Source of the DNA: Methylosinus sp. LW4
GTDB taxonomy: Bacteria > Pseudomonadota > Alphaproteobacteria > Rhizobiales > Beijerinckiaceae
Assembly (NCBI RefSeq): GCF_000379125.1
Contig: NZ_KB900627.1
Span: forward strand, 448,703-512,702
Length of the DNA: 64,000 nucleotides
Reading direction: 5' to 3'
Shown: one piece after another, positions 1 through 9,278 of the stretch
Layout: the number at the start of each line of letters is the position of its first letter
Position numbering within the stretch: position 1 is the stretch's first letter
The notes under the pieces: generated by a model
What the model saw: only the letters and a program-made list of their open reading frames with translations
Databases searched by the model: none
Told to the model about the DNA's origin: nothing
Program-made: the position numbers and the translations under genes

Positions 1-2
1 GG

Positions 3-356
3 AAAATATTGGAAGGGCTCTTTCCCGAGCTTCCCGACCGTCCAATCCTGCGCCGCCAGGGAAGCGACGTGCGCTATGTGGCGCCGAGCGCGAGTGAGCG
101 CTCCTCCTGCGCGCCGGCGATGATGCTCTTTCCGGCTTACGCGCCCGACACGGCCGCGACGCTCGCCGAGCTTACGCCGCTGCAGACGATCACGCGATTG
201 CTCGGATCGGCGAGGGATATCGAAGCTCCCGTCACCGAAGCGAAGATCGCCGAGATTTGCCGCTTCATCGAATCCACTCCCGCCTATGAGCTGCGATACG
301 GCGATTTGGTGGAGGCGGCCAAATTGGTGGAGGGTGCGCTCGACGCAAACGGCTAG
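3..356 (+). CDS. C-terminal part of a probable HPr-kinase-like serine kinase (cut by window edge)
   Basis: The reading frame is open to the left edge, so the first visible residues are internal and the N terminus with any nucleotide-binding motif is outside the window. About 117 residues are visible. The ending, with LMFP-like strands, a Pro-Leu-Gln helix and a closing PAYELRYGDLVEA stretch, resembles the C terminus of HprK-related proteins often found near PqqD-like genes. No catalytic residues can be seen, so the family call rests only on this tail. It ends 36 bases before a convergent small gene. Confidence 0.45.
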   Translation, partial: KILEGLFPELPDRPILRRQGSDVRYVAPSASERSSCAPAMMLFPAYAPDTAATLAELTPLQTITRLLGSARDIEAPVTEAKIAEICRFIESTPAYELRYGDLVEAAKLVEGALDANG

Positions 357-392
357 GCGATCGCAGAGCCGATCGATAACCGCGCCGCCGCC

Positions 393-698
393 TCACTCCA
401 CCGCCAGCCGCTCGGCCAGCTCGGACACATCGTCCCAGGACAAGAGCCGGCGTCCTTCCACCGTTTCCACGAGAACGCCGTCTTGCCCGACGGTCGCCGA
501 AAATTCGACGTCGCCGCCGACCGGGCTCAGATAGATGATGTCGGCCCGCCGCCAGTCATAGGCGAGAGCGGTGAAATTGCGCGACAAGGTTCGGCCTTCC
601 TCGAGGGTCAGGTCGAAATATACCCGCTCGCTCAGCATCATCCGCAGCATGTCGCCGAACAGCCGGTTCTGCACGCGCTTGACGAGGGGATAGCTCAT
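393..698 (-). CDS. Small protein of unknown function
   Basis: I do not recognise this protein. From the ATG at 698 it is about 101 residues, beginning MSYPLVKRVQNRLFGDML; a GTG at 740 in the same frame would add 14 residues rich in Pro and Glu. It is soluble in appearance, with no membrane segment or signal peptide, mixed helix and strand, and a Trp-Asp-Asp helix near the end. It lies downstream of another unknown gene on the same strand, 85 to 127 bases away depending on the start, so the two may be cotranscribed. No function is proposed. Confidence 0.5.
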   Translation of the reverse strand: MSYPLVKRVQNRLFGDMLRMMLSERVYFDLTLEEGRTLSRNFTALAYDWRRADIIYLSPVGGDVEFSATVGQDGVLVETVEGRRLLSWDDVSELAERLAVE

Positions 699-825
699 GC
701 GTCTCTGCTCGGGTGTATTCGGCGGGAGAGGATCCGCCACCGTCGTCTCTGCGAAGAGACGCGGCGATGGCGGTCACCCATAAAGCAATGCCTGCGCCAT
801 TTTGGCTCTCGGCCCTGCCTCTCGC

Positions 826-1368
826 CTAGACGGCGCGAACCTCCTCCGGCTTCGCGATGAACTCCAGGCGATCGGCGCGATCGAAATCCGCCGCCGCCGC
901 CTCGAGCAGGAAGCGGTTCGGATACCAGAAATTCGCGTAGGGCAGGAACAGATTGCCGAAGGACAGGCTGGCCAGAGGCTCCGTCCCCGCGAAGAGGACC
1001 ACCTCCACGCCAGCGCCATTGGTCGGCGCGGCCGTATTGTCGCCGAACGCCTCGAACTGGACCACGAATTTGGCGGAAGTGACGCCCCCCTCGGTGGTCT
1101 TGATCCCGATGACGCGGAGATCCTGGAAGCGGCGGCCGATCGCGCCATCCGTCAGAAGTTGCGGAAACTCGTGCGCGCGCCCCTTCTTGACCTGACTGGC
1201 GTCGTCCAGCGGGACGCCCAGATCGGCCAATCCTGTGGGCTTGGCGGGCGCCAGCGTCACGATGGTGCGGGTTTCTTGCAATACGGGCAAGGTCGGCTCC
1301 TTGTGGTTTTCGACGTCGGACCCGACAGATCGGGGTCCACGCCGCGCGCCACGCATTTTGCGCGCCAA
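826..1368 (-). CDS. Hypothetical protein, 180 residues
   Basis: I do not recognise the family. The first 25 residues are Arg-rich and may not be translated. After them comes a mixed alpha/beta protein with a strongly aromatic motif, LFLPYANFWYPNRFLLEA, at about residues 138-155. No signal peptide, membrane helix or metal motif is visible. The gene begins just after the terminator of the upstream desaturase, so it probably has its own promoter in the short space at 1369-1415. Codon use matches the neighbours, which supports it being real. Confidence 0.55.
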   Translation of the reverse strand: MARKMRGARRGPRSVGSDVENHKEPTLPVLQETRTIVTLAPAKPTGLADLGVPLDDASQVKKGRAHEFPQLLTDGAIGRRFQDLRVIGIKTTEGGVTSAKFVVQFEAFGDNTAAPTNGAGVEVVLFAGTEPLASLSFGNLFLPYANFWYPNRFLLEAAAADFDRADRLEFIAKPEEVRAV

Positions 1369-1415
1369 ATGCCGAGACGCCCCTTTCGGATCAGCGGCTT
1401 TCCGCCCGCCGCCGA

Positions 1416-1456
1416 CGAAAAAGGCGCTATCCGAGCCGTCAGGATCGGATAGCGCC
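1416..1456 (-). terminator. Intrinsic terminator of the desaturase gene
   Basis: A perfect 12-base-pair inverted repeat (arms 1423-1434 and 1445-1456, loop of 10 bases) is followed on the minus strand by TTTTTCG at 1416-1422. It starts 41 bases past the desaturase stop codon and ends before the next leftward gene, as expected for a Rho-independent terminator. Confidence 0.88.
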
Positions 1457-1496
1457 CTCGATTTCTCTTCCCCGAAGCGGAAAAAAGCCTAACGCC

Positions 1497-2594
1497 TCAC
1501 GCCCAAGCGGCCTCGCCCAGCGTGGACAGCACAGCGCGCATCGCCTCGCGATTGCTGAGCGTGACATAGGCGTAGCCACACTCCTCCATCGCCGCTCTCG
1601 TCGCCTCGCGCATTTTCGTCAAGCGACGGCGAGACAGGCTGGGGAACATATGGTGCTCGATCTGGCTGTTGAGGCCGCCGGTCAGCCAATCGAGCAAGGG
1701 CGAGCTCGGCGTGTTGCGCGTCGCGCGCGCCTGCCGGTCATAGAAACCCTTCGATTCCTTCGCGTCATAGACTTCCATGCCCGTATGGTTGAGCACGAAG
1801 ACGAAGGCGAGGATGAAGCCGCCGAGAAGCTGGGCGCCGAGGAACCAGAGCCAGCCGGTCCAGGCCGGCCCCGGCGTCAGCAGTCCCGCGAGCGCGAAGC
1901 CCGACACCCAATGGGCGACGCAGAGCGACGCTTCCCACCATTGCTTGTTCTTGGCCGCGACCTCTATGCTCTGCCAGCTCCAGTTGAAGCGCGCGACCGA
2001 GAGGATCGGGAAGAACAGCGGAACCTGAAAGCGCGGCAGAAAGAAAGACAGCGCGCGCCCCAGCCCGGCGCGGCGCGCCTTGTCATTGTATGGCGCGAGC
2101 GACTTGTCCCAGACCAGCCAAGGAGGCGAGTCGATGTCGCCGTCGATCGGCGTGCGGCTGCCATCCTCCTCGACGCGGCAGGCGTTCGGGAAGGCATGGT
2201 GAAGCTCGTGCTTCTCGACCCACCATGTCGAGCCGAAGCCCTGAGCCAGCGCGATCAGCCGCAGCTTCAGGCGCGCCTTCATCTCGCCACGAGGCCCCCA
2301 CTGGCTATGCGCGACGTCATGCCCGAGATAGGCCGTCCTCGGATAATGCATCGCGAGAACGAGCATTCCGACCACCGCGGTGAGGCCGCCCTGCGCGAGC
2401 AGAGCGAAAGCGAGGGCAGGAGCCGCCACCAGCTCCAGGCAGCGAAGCGCTTGTTCCCAAAAGGGCACGCTGTAATAGCCCTGCTCATGCGCCCAGGCCC
2501 GCAAAGCAGCGATACGCTGGGCCAGGCCTTTCGCGTCCGGGGCGCCGTCTGGAGCGTCGAGGGTAGCCGGACTTGCTTGTTGTTGTTGGTTCAA
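1497..2594 (-). CDS. Membrane fatty-acid desaturase, front-end type
   Basis: This 365-residue membrane di-iron enzyme should insert a double bond in an acyl chain at the cytoplasmic face. All three histidine boxes are visible: GHDVAHS near residue 92, HELHH near residue 127 and QIEHH near residue 315. Glutamine in the third box is typical of front-end (delta-5/delta-6-like) acyl-lipid desaturases. Hydrophobic segments near residues 50-80 and 225-270 flank the boxes. The N-terminal cytochrome b5 domain of many eukaryotic front-end enzymes is absent, so an external electron donor is needed. The gene stands alone, with a terminator behind it and a 257-base gap to tssK. Substrate and position of desaturation cannot be read from sequence. 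Confidence 0.85.
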   Translation of the reverse strand: MNQQQQASPATLDAPDGAPDAKGLAQRIAALRAWAHEQGYYSVPFWEQALRCLELVAAPALAFALLAQGGLTAVVGMLVLAMHYPRTAYLGHDVAHSQWGPRGEMKARLKLRLIALAQGFGSTWWVEKHELHHAFPNACRVEEDGSRTPIDGDIDSPPWLVWDKSLAPYNDKARRAGLGRALSFFLPRFQVPLFFPILSVARFNWSWQSIEVAAKNKQWWEASLCVAHWVSGFALAGLLTPGPAWTGWLWFLGAQLLGGFILAFVFVLNHTGMEVYDAKESKGFYDRQARATRNTPSSPLLDWLTGGLNSQIEHHMFPSLSRRRLTKMREATRAAMEECGYAYVTLSNREAMRAVLSTLGEAAWA

Positions 2595-2851
2595 TGGAAT
2601 ACCCGGGTAGCACGCTCGGCTACAGTCTGAGGCCGCAGCCTCTGCCTATCGGGCGAAGACAGGGCTTTTGTCAAATTTCTTTCATCGGAGAAGGGGAGGA
2701 TCGGCGTCGAAAATCGGCCCATCCAGCGCCTCTTGATGCTGGAAAAACCGTTGCTTCGAGAATTTTATATCGTAAGCCGCAATAGTCTGGCTCGAGATGG
2801 CTGGACGAGCCCTGCCCAGGGCTGTAGCGGAAACCGCCGCCGAGCGGCCGC
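2595..2851. other. Intergenic region between tssK and the desaturase
   Basis: This 257-base stretch holds no convincing gene. It should contain the end of the tssK transcript and the desaturase promoter. I could not find a T-tract terminator or a good -35/-10 pair. A 6-base inverted repeat at 2722-2743 has its T-run on the wrong side for a leftward terminator. Confidence 0.5.
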
Positions 2852-4198
2852 TCACCGCGCCTCCTCCGCGATCGCCCATAGCTCGAGCTCGAGCTCCGGC
2901 CAGTCGCCGGAAAAATGCAGCCCGATCGAGGCGGCGACGGAGAACTCCCGCCAGAGCGGCGAATGACGATCCAGATAGAAATAGACATGATGCGAGATCG
3001 TGCGAATTTGGCCGGGCGGGGTCGGCATATGCACGAGCGAAATTCCCGGCAGATTGGCGTAGACGATATCGTTCATCCGATTATTCGGCCCGACCTTCAG
3101 CAGCTGCGGCAAGAGCTGCGCGATCTCCGACGGCGGCCGATTGCTCGCCACTTCCAGCACCAGCGTCGCATTGCCGAGCAGCGCGCGGTCACGGATCGGC
3201 GAGATATAGACATTGGGCGCGCGCTGAACCAGCTCCAGCCGCCGTGCGCGCCGGCTGGTCCGGGCGCTCAGAAAATCCTGCAGATCCCGCAGAATCGGCT
3301 CGAAGACATTTTCGAGATCATCGTGATCATAGGGCGGATAGACTCGGCTGCGGCGCTCCTGCGAGCAGAATGTCGCAAGCTCGCCGGCGAGCGAGACGAG
3401 CGATGTGTAGAGCCGCTCGGGATGCGTATAGCCCGACTGCCGCAAATGGCGCAGCAAGGGCGCGGCGCGATTGAGCGTCTGCAGCAAAAGATAATCGGCG
3501 CTCTGCATGCCGCCGCCGGAAGACGGATCCGCGGCATAGCGCGCCAGCTCCTCGAGCTTGCCGTCCACGCAGCCGATCACGCGATCGATCCATCCGATCA
3601 CGACGCTATGCGCCGCGCAGACGAGCAGCGGCGGCGCGAAATTGGGATCGAATATGACGACCTTGTCGCGTATCTCCAAAATACGCGCCACGGCGAGGCA
3701 ATCATATCCCGGCTTCGGACGGCGGGCGAGCTCCAGCTCGAGACGCAGATGCGCGACGTCGATCTCCTCCTCGTCGCGCATCTCGGCGACCGAGTCGATG
3801 ATCGTCTCGACGCCCTCGATGAAACGGCTCGCCACATCTTTCGCGCGATAATCGACCTCGCGCGAATTAGGCGAGGCGTTGGGCAAGGTCAGCCAAACGG
3901 TGAGGCCCGCCGCCTTCGCCGGCGCTTCGATAGAGGCGGGCGCCGGACCTTCGCCCGGAATATCGAAGGGCGTTCCGTCCGGCATCACGCCCGCCGCCTT
4001 TCGCAGCGCGATCTTGCTCTGCTGCGCGAGATCGGAGTCGATCTCGAGCTGCGCAAATCCCCAAGGATAGGGGCTGGAATGCCGCGTGCGGCTCTCGATG
4101 ACACGCTCGAGATAGCGATCATTCTGCTGGAGATGATGCGGCCGCAAGAAAAGACCTTCCCGCCACACGACTTTGCTGCGCCACGACATGTTTCTCAT
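2852..4198 (-). CDS. tssK: T6SS baseplate subunit TssK
   Basis: TssK connects the T6SS baseplate to the membrane complex in the cytoplasm. The 448-residue length is normal for the family. The start shows the family hallmark, W(R/K)EGLFLRPHHLQQNDRYLE at residues 12-31, which is the shell-like head region. The conserved C-terminal half includes NDIVYANLPGISLVHMPTPP and a final HFSGDWPELELELWAI. It is the last of three leftward T6SS genes after vgrG and a small unknown gene, and its 167-base leader suggests an additional promoter. A degenerate GTG-N8-CAC dyad lies in that leader. Confidence 0.96.
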   Translation of the reverse strand: MRNMSWRSKVVWREGLFLRPHHLQQNDRYLERVIESRTRHSSPYPWGFAQLEIDSDLAQQSKIALRKAAGVMPDGTPFDIPGEGPAPASIEAPAKAAGLTVWLTLPNASPNSREVDYRAKDVASRFIEGVETIIDSVAEMRDEEEIDVAHLRLELELARRPKPGYDCLAVARILEIRDKVVIFDPNFAPPLLVCAAHSVVIGWIDRVIGCVDGKLEELARYAADPSSGGGMQSADYLLLQTLNRAAPLLRHLRQSGYTHPERLYTSLVSLAGELATFCSQERRSRVYPPYDHDDLENVFEPILRDLQDFLSARTSRRARRLELVQRAPNVYISPIRDRALLGNATLVLEVASNRPPSEIAQLLPQLLKVGPNNRMNDIVYANLPGISLVHMPTPPGQIRTISHHVYFYLDRHSPLWREFSVAASIGLHFSGDWPELELELWAIAEEAR

Positions 4199-4311
4199 CC
4201 CCTCGCATGCGCGGGCCGCCTCGTCTCGCCGCTGCGCGCACGTCGCGAAGACCCGCCGTTTCTCCTGACGAATCTTCTACCCGAGCAGAAGCGCGGTCTC
4301 GGTGAGAAAAC

Positions 4312-4325
4312 CCACAGCGCTCCGC
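4312..4325. promoter_or_regulatory. Weak dyad upstream of tssK
   Basis: The sequence GTGAG-AAAA-CCCAC (4 of 5 arm positions paired) lies about 120 bases before the tssK start. It has the same GTG-N8-CAC frame as the three stronger dyads upstream of tssA, tssB and hcp. Alone it could be chance. Confidence 0.3.
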
Positions 4326-4365
4326 ATGCCGCAGTCGACTTCCGCGCGCGCTGTCGCCTGCGCTC

Positions 4366-4932
4366 CTATCGAGCGATCTGCGCGAGGCGCAGAGCCTCTT
4401 CCAGCCAATGATGCAGAGCCTCCTCCCGCGCCGACGGCGCGAGACGGCCCGCCGCCATCATCAAGGCGCCGCGAACGCAGCCCGCCGTCAGTCCCGGATC
4501 GACGACGAACGCGACCGCCTCCAAACGACCGCTCGAAGGCAGCCAGAGGCTCGGACCGCAATAAGCGGCCGCATAAGCGACGCTCGTCGCAGGCGTCGGC
4601 CGTACGGCGCGGCGCGCGACATCGAACGCCTGCGCGCGCAACCGCTCCTCCGGCTGGCGAACCCAGGCCTCCGCCGCATCGAGCGCATGGGAATCGAGCG
4701 CGGCGGCCGCCGACTGGGCGGCGCGCAAATTCTGGCACGCCCACCACACCGCTCTACGACGCTCGAGCCAATAGGCGCAAAACGCCACCGCTTCCCGAAT
4801 TTGCCGAGCGCGTCGCAGCCTCGCGAGAAATTCGAGCGGCGCCTCGCTTGTCGGCGCCACGCCGATCTCACGCGCCGCGGCCGGGTAAGCCGCAAACAGA
4901 TCATATGCGGCGCCGAATCTTTCCCGGGTCAT
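4366..4932 (-). CDS. T6SS-locus protein of unknown function
   Basis: This 188-residue, Ala- and Arg-rich, mostly helical protein has no signal peptide. A moderately hydrophobic segment near residues 110-130 and another near 150-165 are too polar to be clear membrane helices. It lies 12 bases after the vgrG 3' part and before tssK, so it is probably cotranscribed with them. Proteins of similar size and composition occur in other alphaproteobacterial T6SS loci, but I cannot name the family from sequence alone. A chaperone or adaptor role is possible from position only. Confidence 0.65.
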   Translation of the reverse strand: MTRERFGAAYDLFAAYPAAAREIGVAPTSEAPLEFLARLRRARQIREAVAFCAYWLERRRAVWWACQNLRAAQSAAAALDSHALDAAEAWVRQPEERLRAQAFDVARRAVRPTPATSVAYAAAYCGPSLWLPSSGRLEAVAFVVDPGLTAGCVRGALMMAAGRLAPSAREEALHHWLEEALRLAQIAR

Positions 4933-4944
4933 CTCGCGCCTCCC

Positions 4945-6931
4945 TCAAGCGACCGGCGCCACGACGCCGACCGCCGTCAAAGGCCCGGGAACCTGCATTG
5001 GACCCACGGCGTTGATAACGCCGGGCCCAACGGTGAAAGTCGCACCGCCAGCTTCCAGAACGATCGACACGCCCGCGACCAGCGTGATCGTCGCCCCAGC
5101 CATGATCGTGACCTCGCCACCCGCTTCGATCGTGATCGCGCCCCCCGCCTGCGTCGTCTGCTCGCCGCCGACGTTCACACTCTGATTGGCGCCCACTGTC
5201 GTCTTGTCGCTCAACGCGATCGTCGCCTCGCGACTCATGCCGACAGTGAGCTTGTCCTCGCTCGCGATCGTGACCTTGCGATCGCCGCTCATGACATCGA
5301 GCTCATCGTCCCCCATCTTGATCGTCGTCTTGCGCGACGATTGCCCGACCGGCGTCTCGAAACGCGCGCCGATCTCCCGCGTCTCCCCATGCTCGATCAC
5401 AGATTCGAGATCGCGCTCCGCGTGCAGCCGGATCTTCTCCGCCAGCTTCGCATCCTCGAACATCAGCTCATTATACCCGCTCCCACCGGCCGAGCTGTTC
5501 GACTTCACGCCCGACTGCGTCTTATTCCCGGGGAGATCGTAAGGAAGCCCATTGTCCCCGTTGTACACGGCCCCGACGATCAACGGCCGATCTGGATCGC
5601 CCTCGAGAAATTCGACGACGACCTCCATTCCGACCCGCGGAATAAATTGCCCGCCCCATTTCGCGCCCGCCCACATTTGCGCGACGCGCACCCAGCAGGA
5701 GCGCAGATCGTCGCGATCCCAATAAAAGCGCACCATGACGCGGCCATAGCCATCGTCATCGACGTCGATCTCCTCGCTTTCCTTGCCTTTGCGCGCAACG
5801 ACCTTGGCCGTCTGCGGACCGTGAATCATCGGCTTCGGCGTCGCCAGCGGCGCACGAAAAGGCCGATCGCTCGGATGCAGCTCATAAGAGCCCTGATAGG
5901 GCCGCGCATCCGCGCGCGCCGGAACGATAGGCTTCCGCTACAAAGCGATGCGCGCAGCGCGCGATCAAATATTCCTTGTTCTCTTCATCTGTCGGATGCC
6001 ACGTCACGCTCACGAGGGCGCCGGGAAAAAAATCCGCCGCATCGCCATCCGCGAAGCGCCGATAATCGGCCGCCTGCGCAGCCTCCAGCCTTATTCGAGC
6101 ATAATGCTTGCCGATGTCGCGCTGCTCGTATTTTCCGGGATAGTCGTAATATTCGAGCGTCGACTTGTCGTAGCGCTCGGTGGCGTTCGCCTCGCCGGAC
6201 ATATCGGCGTTCGGCGCCACAAAATTATAATCGCGCAGCGTCACCTTGCCGGTCTGCAGCTTGCGATTGGACGACCATCCATAGAGACGTCGCGCCTTCG
6301 CATGAATGGAGCCGAACTCTTTGCTCGCATATTCGATCGTCGACGCGCTCGACAGCTTGCGATGGGAAGACGCCGAATCGGCGAGCACGAGCTTTGCTCC
6401 ATCCTCGTCATGCTCGAAGAAATAATAGACGCCATGCTGCTCCATGAGCCGCGACACGAAAGCGAAGTCGCTCTCCCTATATTGCACACAATAATCGAGG
6501 CGCGGAAAATCGCCCGACAGAGCCTTGCGAAAGTCGATCTCGCGCTTGCGTAGCACATCCTCGATGATCTCGATCGCGGTCTTTCGATGCCAAATCGCGC
6601 AATTGCTCGTACGTGTCAGCAGCCACAGCGACGGCCGCAGCACGAAACGATAGGCGAACAGATCGCCGCGCCGCCCGATCGCCTCGGCCTCGGTCGCGAT
6701 CCCGCTGAAATGCCGCGCTCCACCCTGGCTCGCACGCAGGCCGACGCTGCACGAGCGCCCGAGCGCCTGGTCGAAATCGATCGTCGGCTCCCGAGAGAGC
6801 GCGAGCACGCGAAACTCGAAAAGCTCGCTCAGCCCCTCTGTCCCTTCGAAGCTCTCGACGACCAAAGCCCCGTCGCCGAACGGCGACTTGAAAGCGGCGA
6901 GACGCTTCTGCTGATCGAGACGACTGTCCAT
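4945..6931 (-). pseudogene. vgrG: VgrG spike protein, interrupted by a frameshift
   Basis: VgrG (TssI) forms the trimeric needle tip on the Hcp tube. The N-terminal gp27-like half reads from ATG 6931 (AAGGAG ribosome site, preferred over ATG 6961) to a stop at 5882. The gp5/spike half continues in another frame. The second frame opens at 5937 after a TAG and gives RPYQGSYELHPSDRPF, then MIHGPQTAKVV at 5829, the normal continuation of VgrG. The break lies within 5885-5937, most likely in the GCGCGCGC run at 5911-5919. Joined, the protein would be about 660 residues and end in a beta-helix of repeated T/V-I-x-AG units, with no C-terminal effector domain. It may be a true mutation, slippage-regulated, or a sequencing error. 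Confidence 0.85.
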
Positions 6932-7010
6932 TGCGATCCACTCCTTGCCGCCAGCGTTCACGCCGGCGCGCTTCCTCGACGCAAGCTACCCACCCCCGAG
7001 GATTCTGGGC

Positions 7011-7026
7011 TGTGGCATAGGCCACA
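7011..7026. promoter_or_regulatory. Operator-like dyad between vgrG and tssA
   Basis: TGTGGC-ATAG-GCCACA is a perfect inverted repeat with 6-base arms. Its centre is about 73 bases before the tssA ATG and about 87 bases before the vgrG ATG, so one protein could act on both divergent units. The spacing, five plus six plus five, matches CRP/FNR-family sites, with G for A in the arms. Confidence 0.6.
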
Positions 7027-7091
7027 TCGCGCGCGCCATCGGCGCATGAAAAAGAAGCGAGAGACAACGCGAGCATAGAGTGAGCGGAAAC

Positions 7092-8513
7092 ATGACCAAA
7101 ATCGACTTCGCCGCGGCGATCGCGCCACTGTCGCCGGAAGCCCCATGCGGCCCCGATCTCGACCTAGAAGGAGACGACGACTATTTGAACTTCGTCGCCG
7201 TCGCCGAGGGATTGCTTCCGACAGAATATTTCCGTGACGGCGAAGCTTTCGACGCCTCACAACCGGCAATGCTCGCGCATTTCGATCAGATCGACGCTCT
7301 CATGCATCGAACGCGCGACATACGCCTATTCTGCCTCGCCGCGCGCTTCGCCATTCTGCGCCGCGACTATGAGCAGTTCGTCGGCGCCGTCCACGCCATC
7401 GCCGAATTGCTCGGCGCCTATTGGGAAGAGACTCACCCTTGCGCCGAGAACGGCTCGTTCGCGCTTCGCGCCGCCGCCCTCGGACCGTTGAACGAGTCGA
7501 CCGTCCTCTTTCCGCTCCAATACATGCCGCTCTGCGAGGACCGCCGCTTCGGCGTGATCCATTATCGCGCCCAAATGTGCGCGATCGGCGAAGCCAAGCC
7601 CAGGGAAGGCGAGCCCATTCTCTCATCGCTATCCATCTCGCAGGCCTTCCGAGATTGCGAAAATGAACGTCTCATCGCCAAACGGCGCCTCATCGACCGC
7701 CTCGCCGACGCGCTGGAGACGATCAACGGCTGCTTCGGCCGAATGTGCGGCTTCGACAAGACCCCGCGACTCGACAAAATCCACGCGACCGTCGCTGGAA
7801 TGCGCGCCTTGCTCGCGGAGGCGGCCGGCGACGCGCCGAAAGACGACGCCCATAGCGCCGACGCGCCGCACGACCCTCGACATCGCGCCGACTGCCGCAT
7901 CGGCGCTCCTACGCATGCGCGCCGCGCTCTCGACGCCGCTATGGATTATTTTCGACGACACGAGCCTTCCAGTCCGGTGCTGCCGCTGGTCGCCAAGGCC
8001 CGCGACATACAGGGCAAATCTCTCGCCGAAGTGCTCGAATCTCTCGTGCCCCGGCATGCTTCCGACGCCGAATATGAAATCGGCGACCAGAAATTCTTCG
8101 CGCTGCCGCTCGATCTTTTGACCCGAGTCACCCCACCCGCCGAAGGATATTGCGAAGATTCCGACTCCGAGATCGACGCCGCGCCGCACATACCGACAAA
8201 CGAAGAAGACGAGGAACATAGCGATCCGCATTGCGACGACGAGAGTGAACCCGGGACCGACAAGCACTATGAAGCAGATCCTCCCTTCACGCCCTCGCCT
8301 CACATCCCGCCCGAACCGATATTCCACGCGGCGACGCGCGCCGAAGCGATGCAGCTGCTCGACGAGACGTCGCGCTATTTCCAGATCGCAGAGCCTTCGA
8401 GCCCTATCCCCTGGCTGATCGCCAGCGCGAAAAAGCTCGCGGAAAAGGACTTCCTCAGCCTTCTCGGCGAGCTGCTGAGAGAACGCGCGCTCAATGACCG
8501 CAACGCCGAATAG
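7092..8513 (+). CDS. tssA: T6SS assembly protein TssA with duplicated C-terminal motif
   Basis: TssA caps and primes growth of the T6SS sheath and tube. The ImpA-like N-terminal region is clear at residues 1-130 (SPEAPCGPDLDLEGDDDY, RDIRLFCLAARFAILRRDY). ATG 7092 is chosen, but a GTG at 7080 in frame is also possible. The typical C-terminal motif EPSSPxPxLxxxA occurs twice, near residues 290 and 430, separated by an acidic linker of about 85 residues rich in Asp, Glu and Pro. The family normally has one copy. It is the first rightward gene of the locus and is 206 bases from tssB. Confidence 0.9.
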   Translation: MTKIDFAAAIAPLSPEAPCGPDLDLEGDDDYLNFVAVAEGLLPTEYFRDGEAFDASQPAMLAHFDQIDALMHRTRDIRLFCLAARFAILRRDYEQFVGAVHAIAELLGAYWEETHPCAENGSFALRAAALGPLNESTVLFPLQYMPLCEDRRFGVIHYRAQMCAIGEAKPREGEPILSSLSISQAFRDCENERLIAKRRLIDRLADALETINGCFGRMCGFDKTPRLDKIHATVAGMRALLAEAAGDAPKDDAHSADAPHDPRHRADCRIGAPTHARRALDAAMDYFRRHEPSSPVLPLVAKARDIQGKSLAEVLESLVPRHASDAEYEIGDQKFFALPLDLLTRVTPPAEGYCEDSDSEIDAAPHIPTNEEDEEHSDPHCDDESEPGTDKHYEADPPFTPSPHIPPEPIFHAATRAEAMQLLDETSRYFQIAEPSSPIPWLIASAKKLAEKDFLSLLGELLRERALNDRNAE

Positions 8514-8550
8514 AGGCCGCGCAGAACTCGCGGAGCGCCAAAGCTCGCCT

Positions 8551-8566
8551 TGTGACTTTAGTCACC
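8551..8566. promoter_or_regulatory. Operator-like dyad upstream of tssB
   Basis: TGTGAC-TTTA-GTCACC lies in the 206-base gap between tssA and tssB, about 161 bases before the tssB ATG. It equals the CRP consensus TGTGA-N6-TCACA at nine of ten defined positions and shares its geometry with the dyads upstream of tssA and hcp. Nothing else in the gap (8514-8719) is recognised. Confidence 0.6.
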
Positions 8567-8719
8567 GCCAAAAGCGCTCCCTTCCCGCATTTTGCGCTCA
8601 GGACAAATCGCCGGCCGACGTGAAGCCGCGACGACGACAAACGCTCCGTCCTGAAAGCCCCGGAATCACCGGGTCGATGCGCGCAGCCGCGAACATCGCA
8701 CCAACGCGAGGACCGAAAA

Positions 8720-9223
8720 ATGACCAGACAAAGCAATAGCGGACAGAAGTTCATCAGCCGCAATCGCCCGCCGCGGGTGCAGATCACCTACGCCAATCCC
8801 ACGAATTCCGAAGAGAAAATCGAGCTGCCTTTCGTGATGGGGGTGATGGCCGATCTCTCCGGCAATGCGCCGAGCACGCCGAAGGACGACATGACGCAGC
8901 GAAAATTCCTCGAATTCGACATGGACAATTTCGACCAGCGCATGGCCGCCGTGGCGCCCGGCCTCTCATTGCGGGTCGACAACAAGCTCGGCGACGAGCC
9001 GGGCGAAAAGCTCGCCGTCAACCTTCGCTTCGAGACGATGGCCGACTTCAATCCGGCGTCCATCGCCGCGCAGACGCCCGCACTCGAGAAGCTGCTCGAG
9101 GCGCGCACCCAGCTCGCCAATCTGCTGCGCTACATGGACGGAAAGGCCGCCGCCGAGGAGCAGCTGCGCAAGCTGCTCAAAGACCAGAAGCTGATGGCCG
9201 ATCTGCGCGATAGCCGCGCGTGA
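8720..9223 (+). CDS. tssB: T6SS sheath small subunit TssB
   Basis: TssB forms the contractile sheath with TssC. The 167-residue protein shows the family features: an early PRVQITYANPT strand, LPFVMGVMADLSGN, a QRKFLEFDMDNFD stretch and the helical tail with LRYMDGKAAAEEQLRKLL. It is followed by tssC after 55 bases and the two must be made together. Confidence 0.97.
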   Translation: MTRQSNSGQKFISRNRPPRVQITYANPTNSEEKIELPFVMGVMADLSGNAPSTPKDDMTQRKFLEFDMDNFDQRMAAVAPGLSLRVDNKLGDEPGEKLAVNLRFETMADFNPASIAAQTPALEKLLEARTQLANLLRYMDGKAAAEEQLRKLLKDQKLMADLRDSRA

Positions 9224-9278
9224 TCCAATTCGCCGACTAGATTTCCACAACCAGATTTCCGCACGAAACGAGGATCAC

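Noticed and set aside
2722..2743. Terminator for tssK
   Set aside because: Six-base stem with the A/T run on the wrong side for leftward transcription.
7011..7060. Sigma-54 promoter before tssA
   Set aside because: TGGCA is present but no TTGC-like -12 element lies at the required spacing; the sequence is better explained as a dyad.
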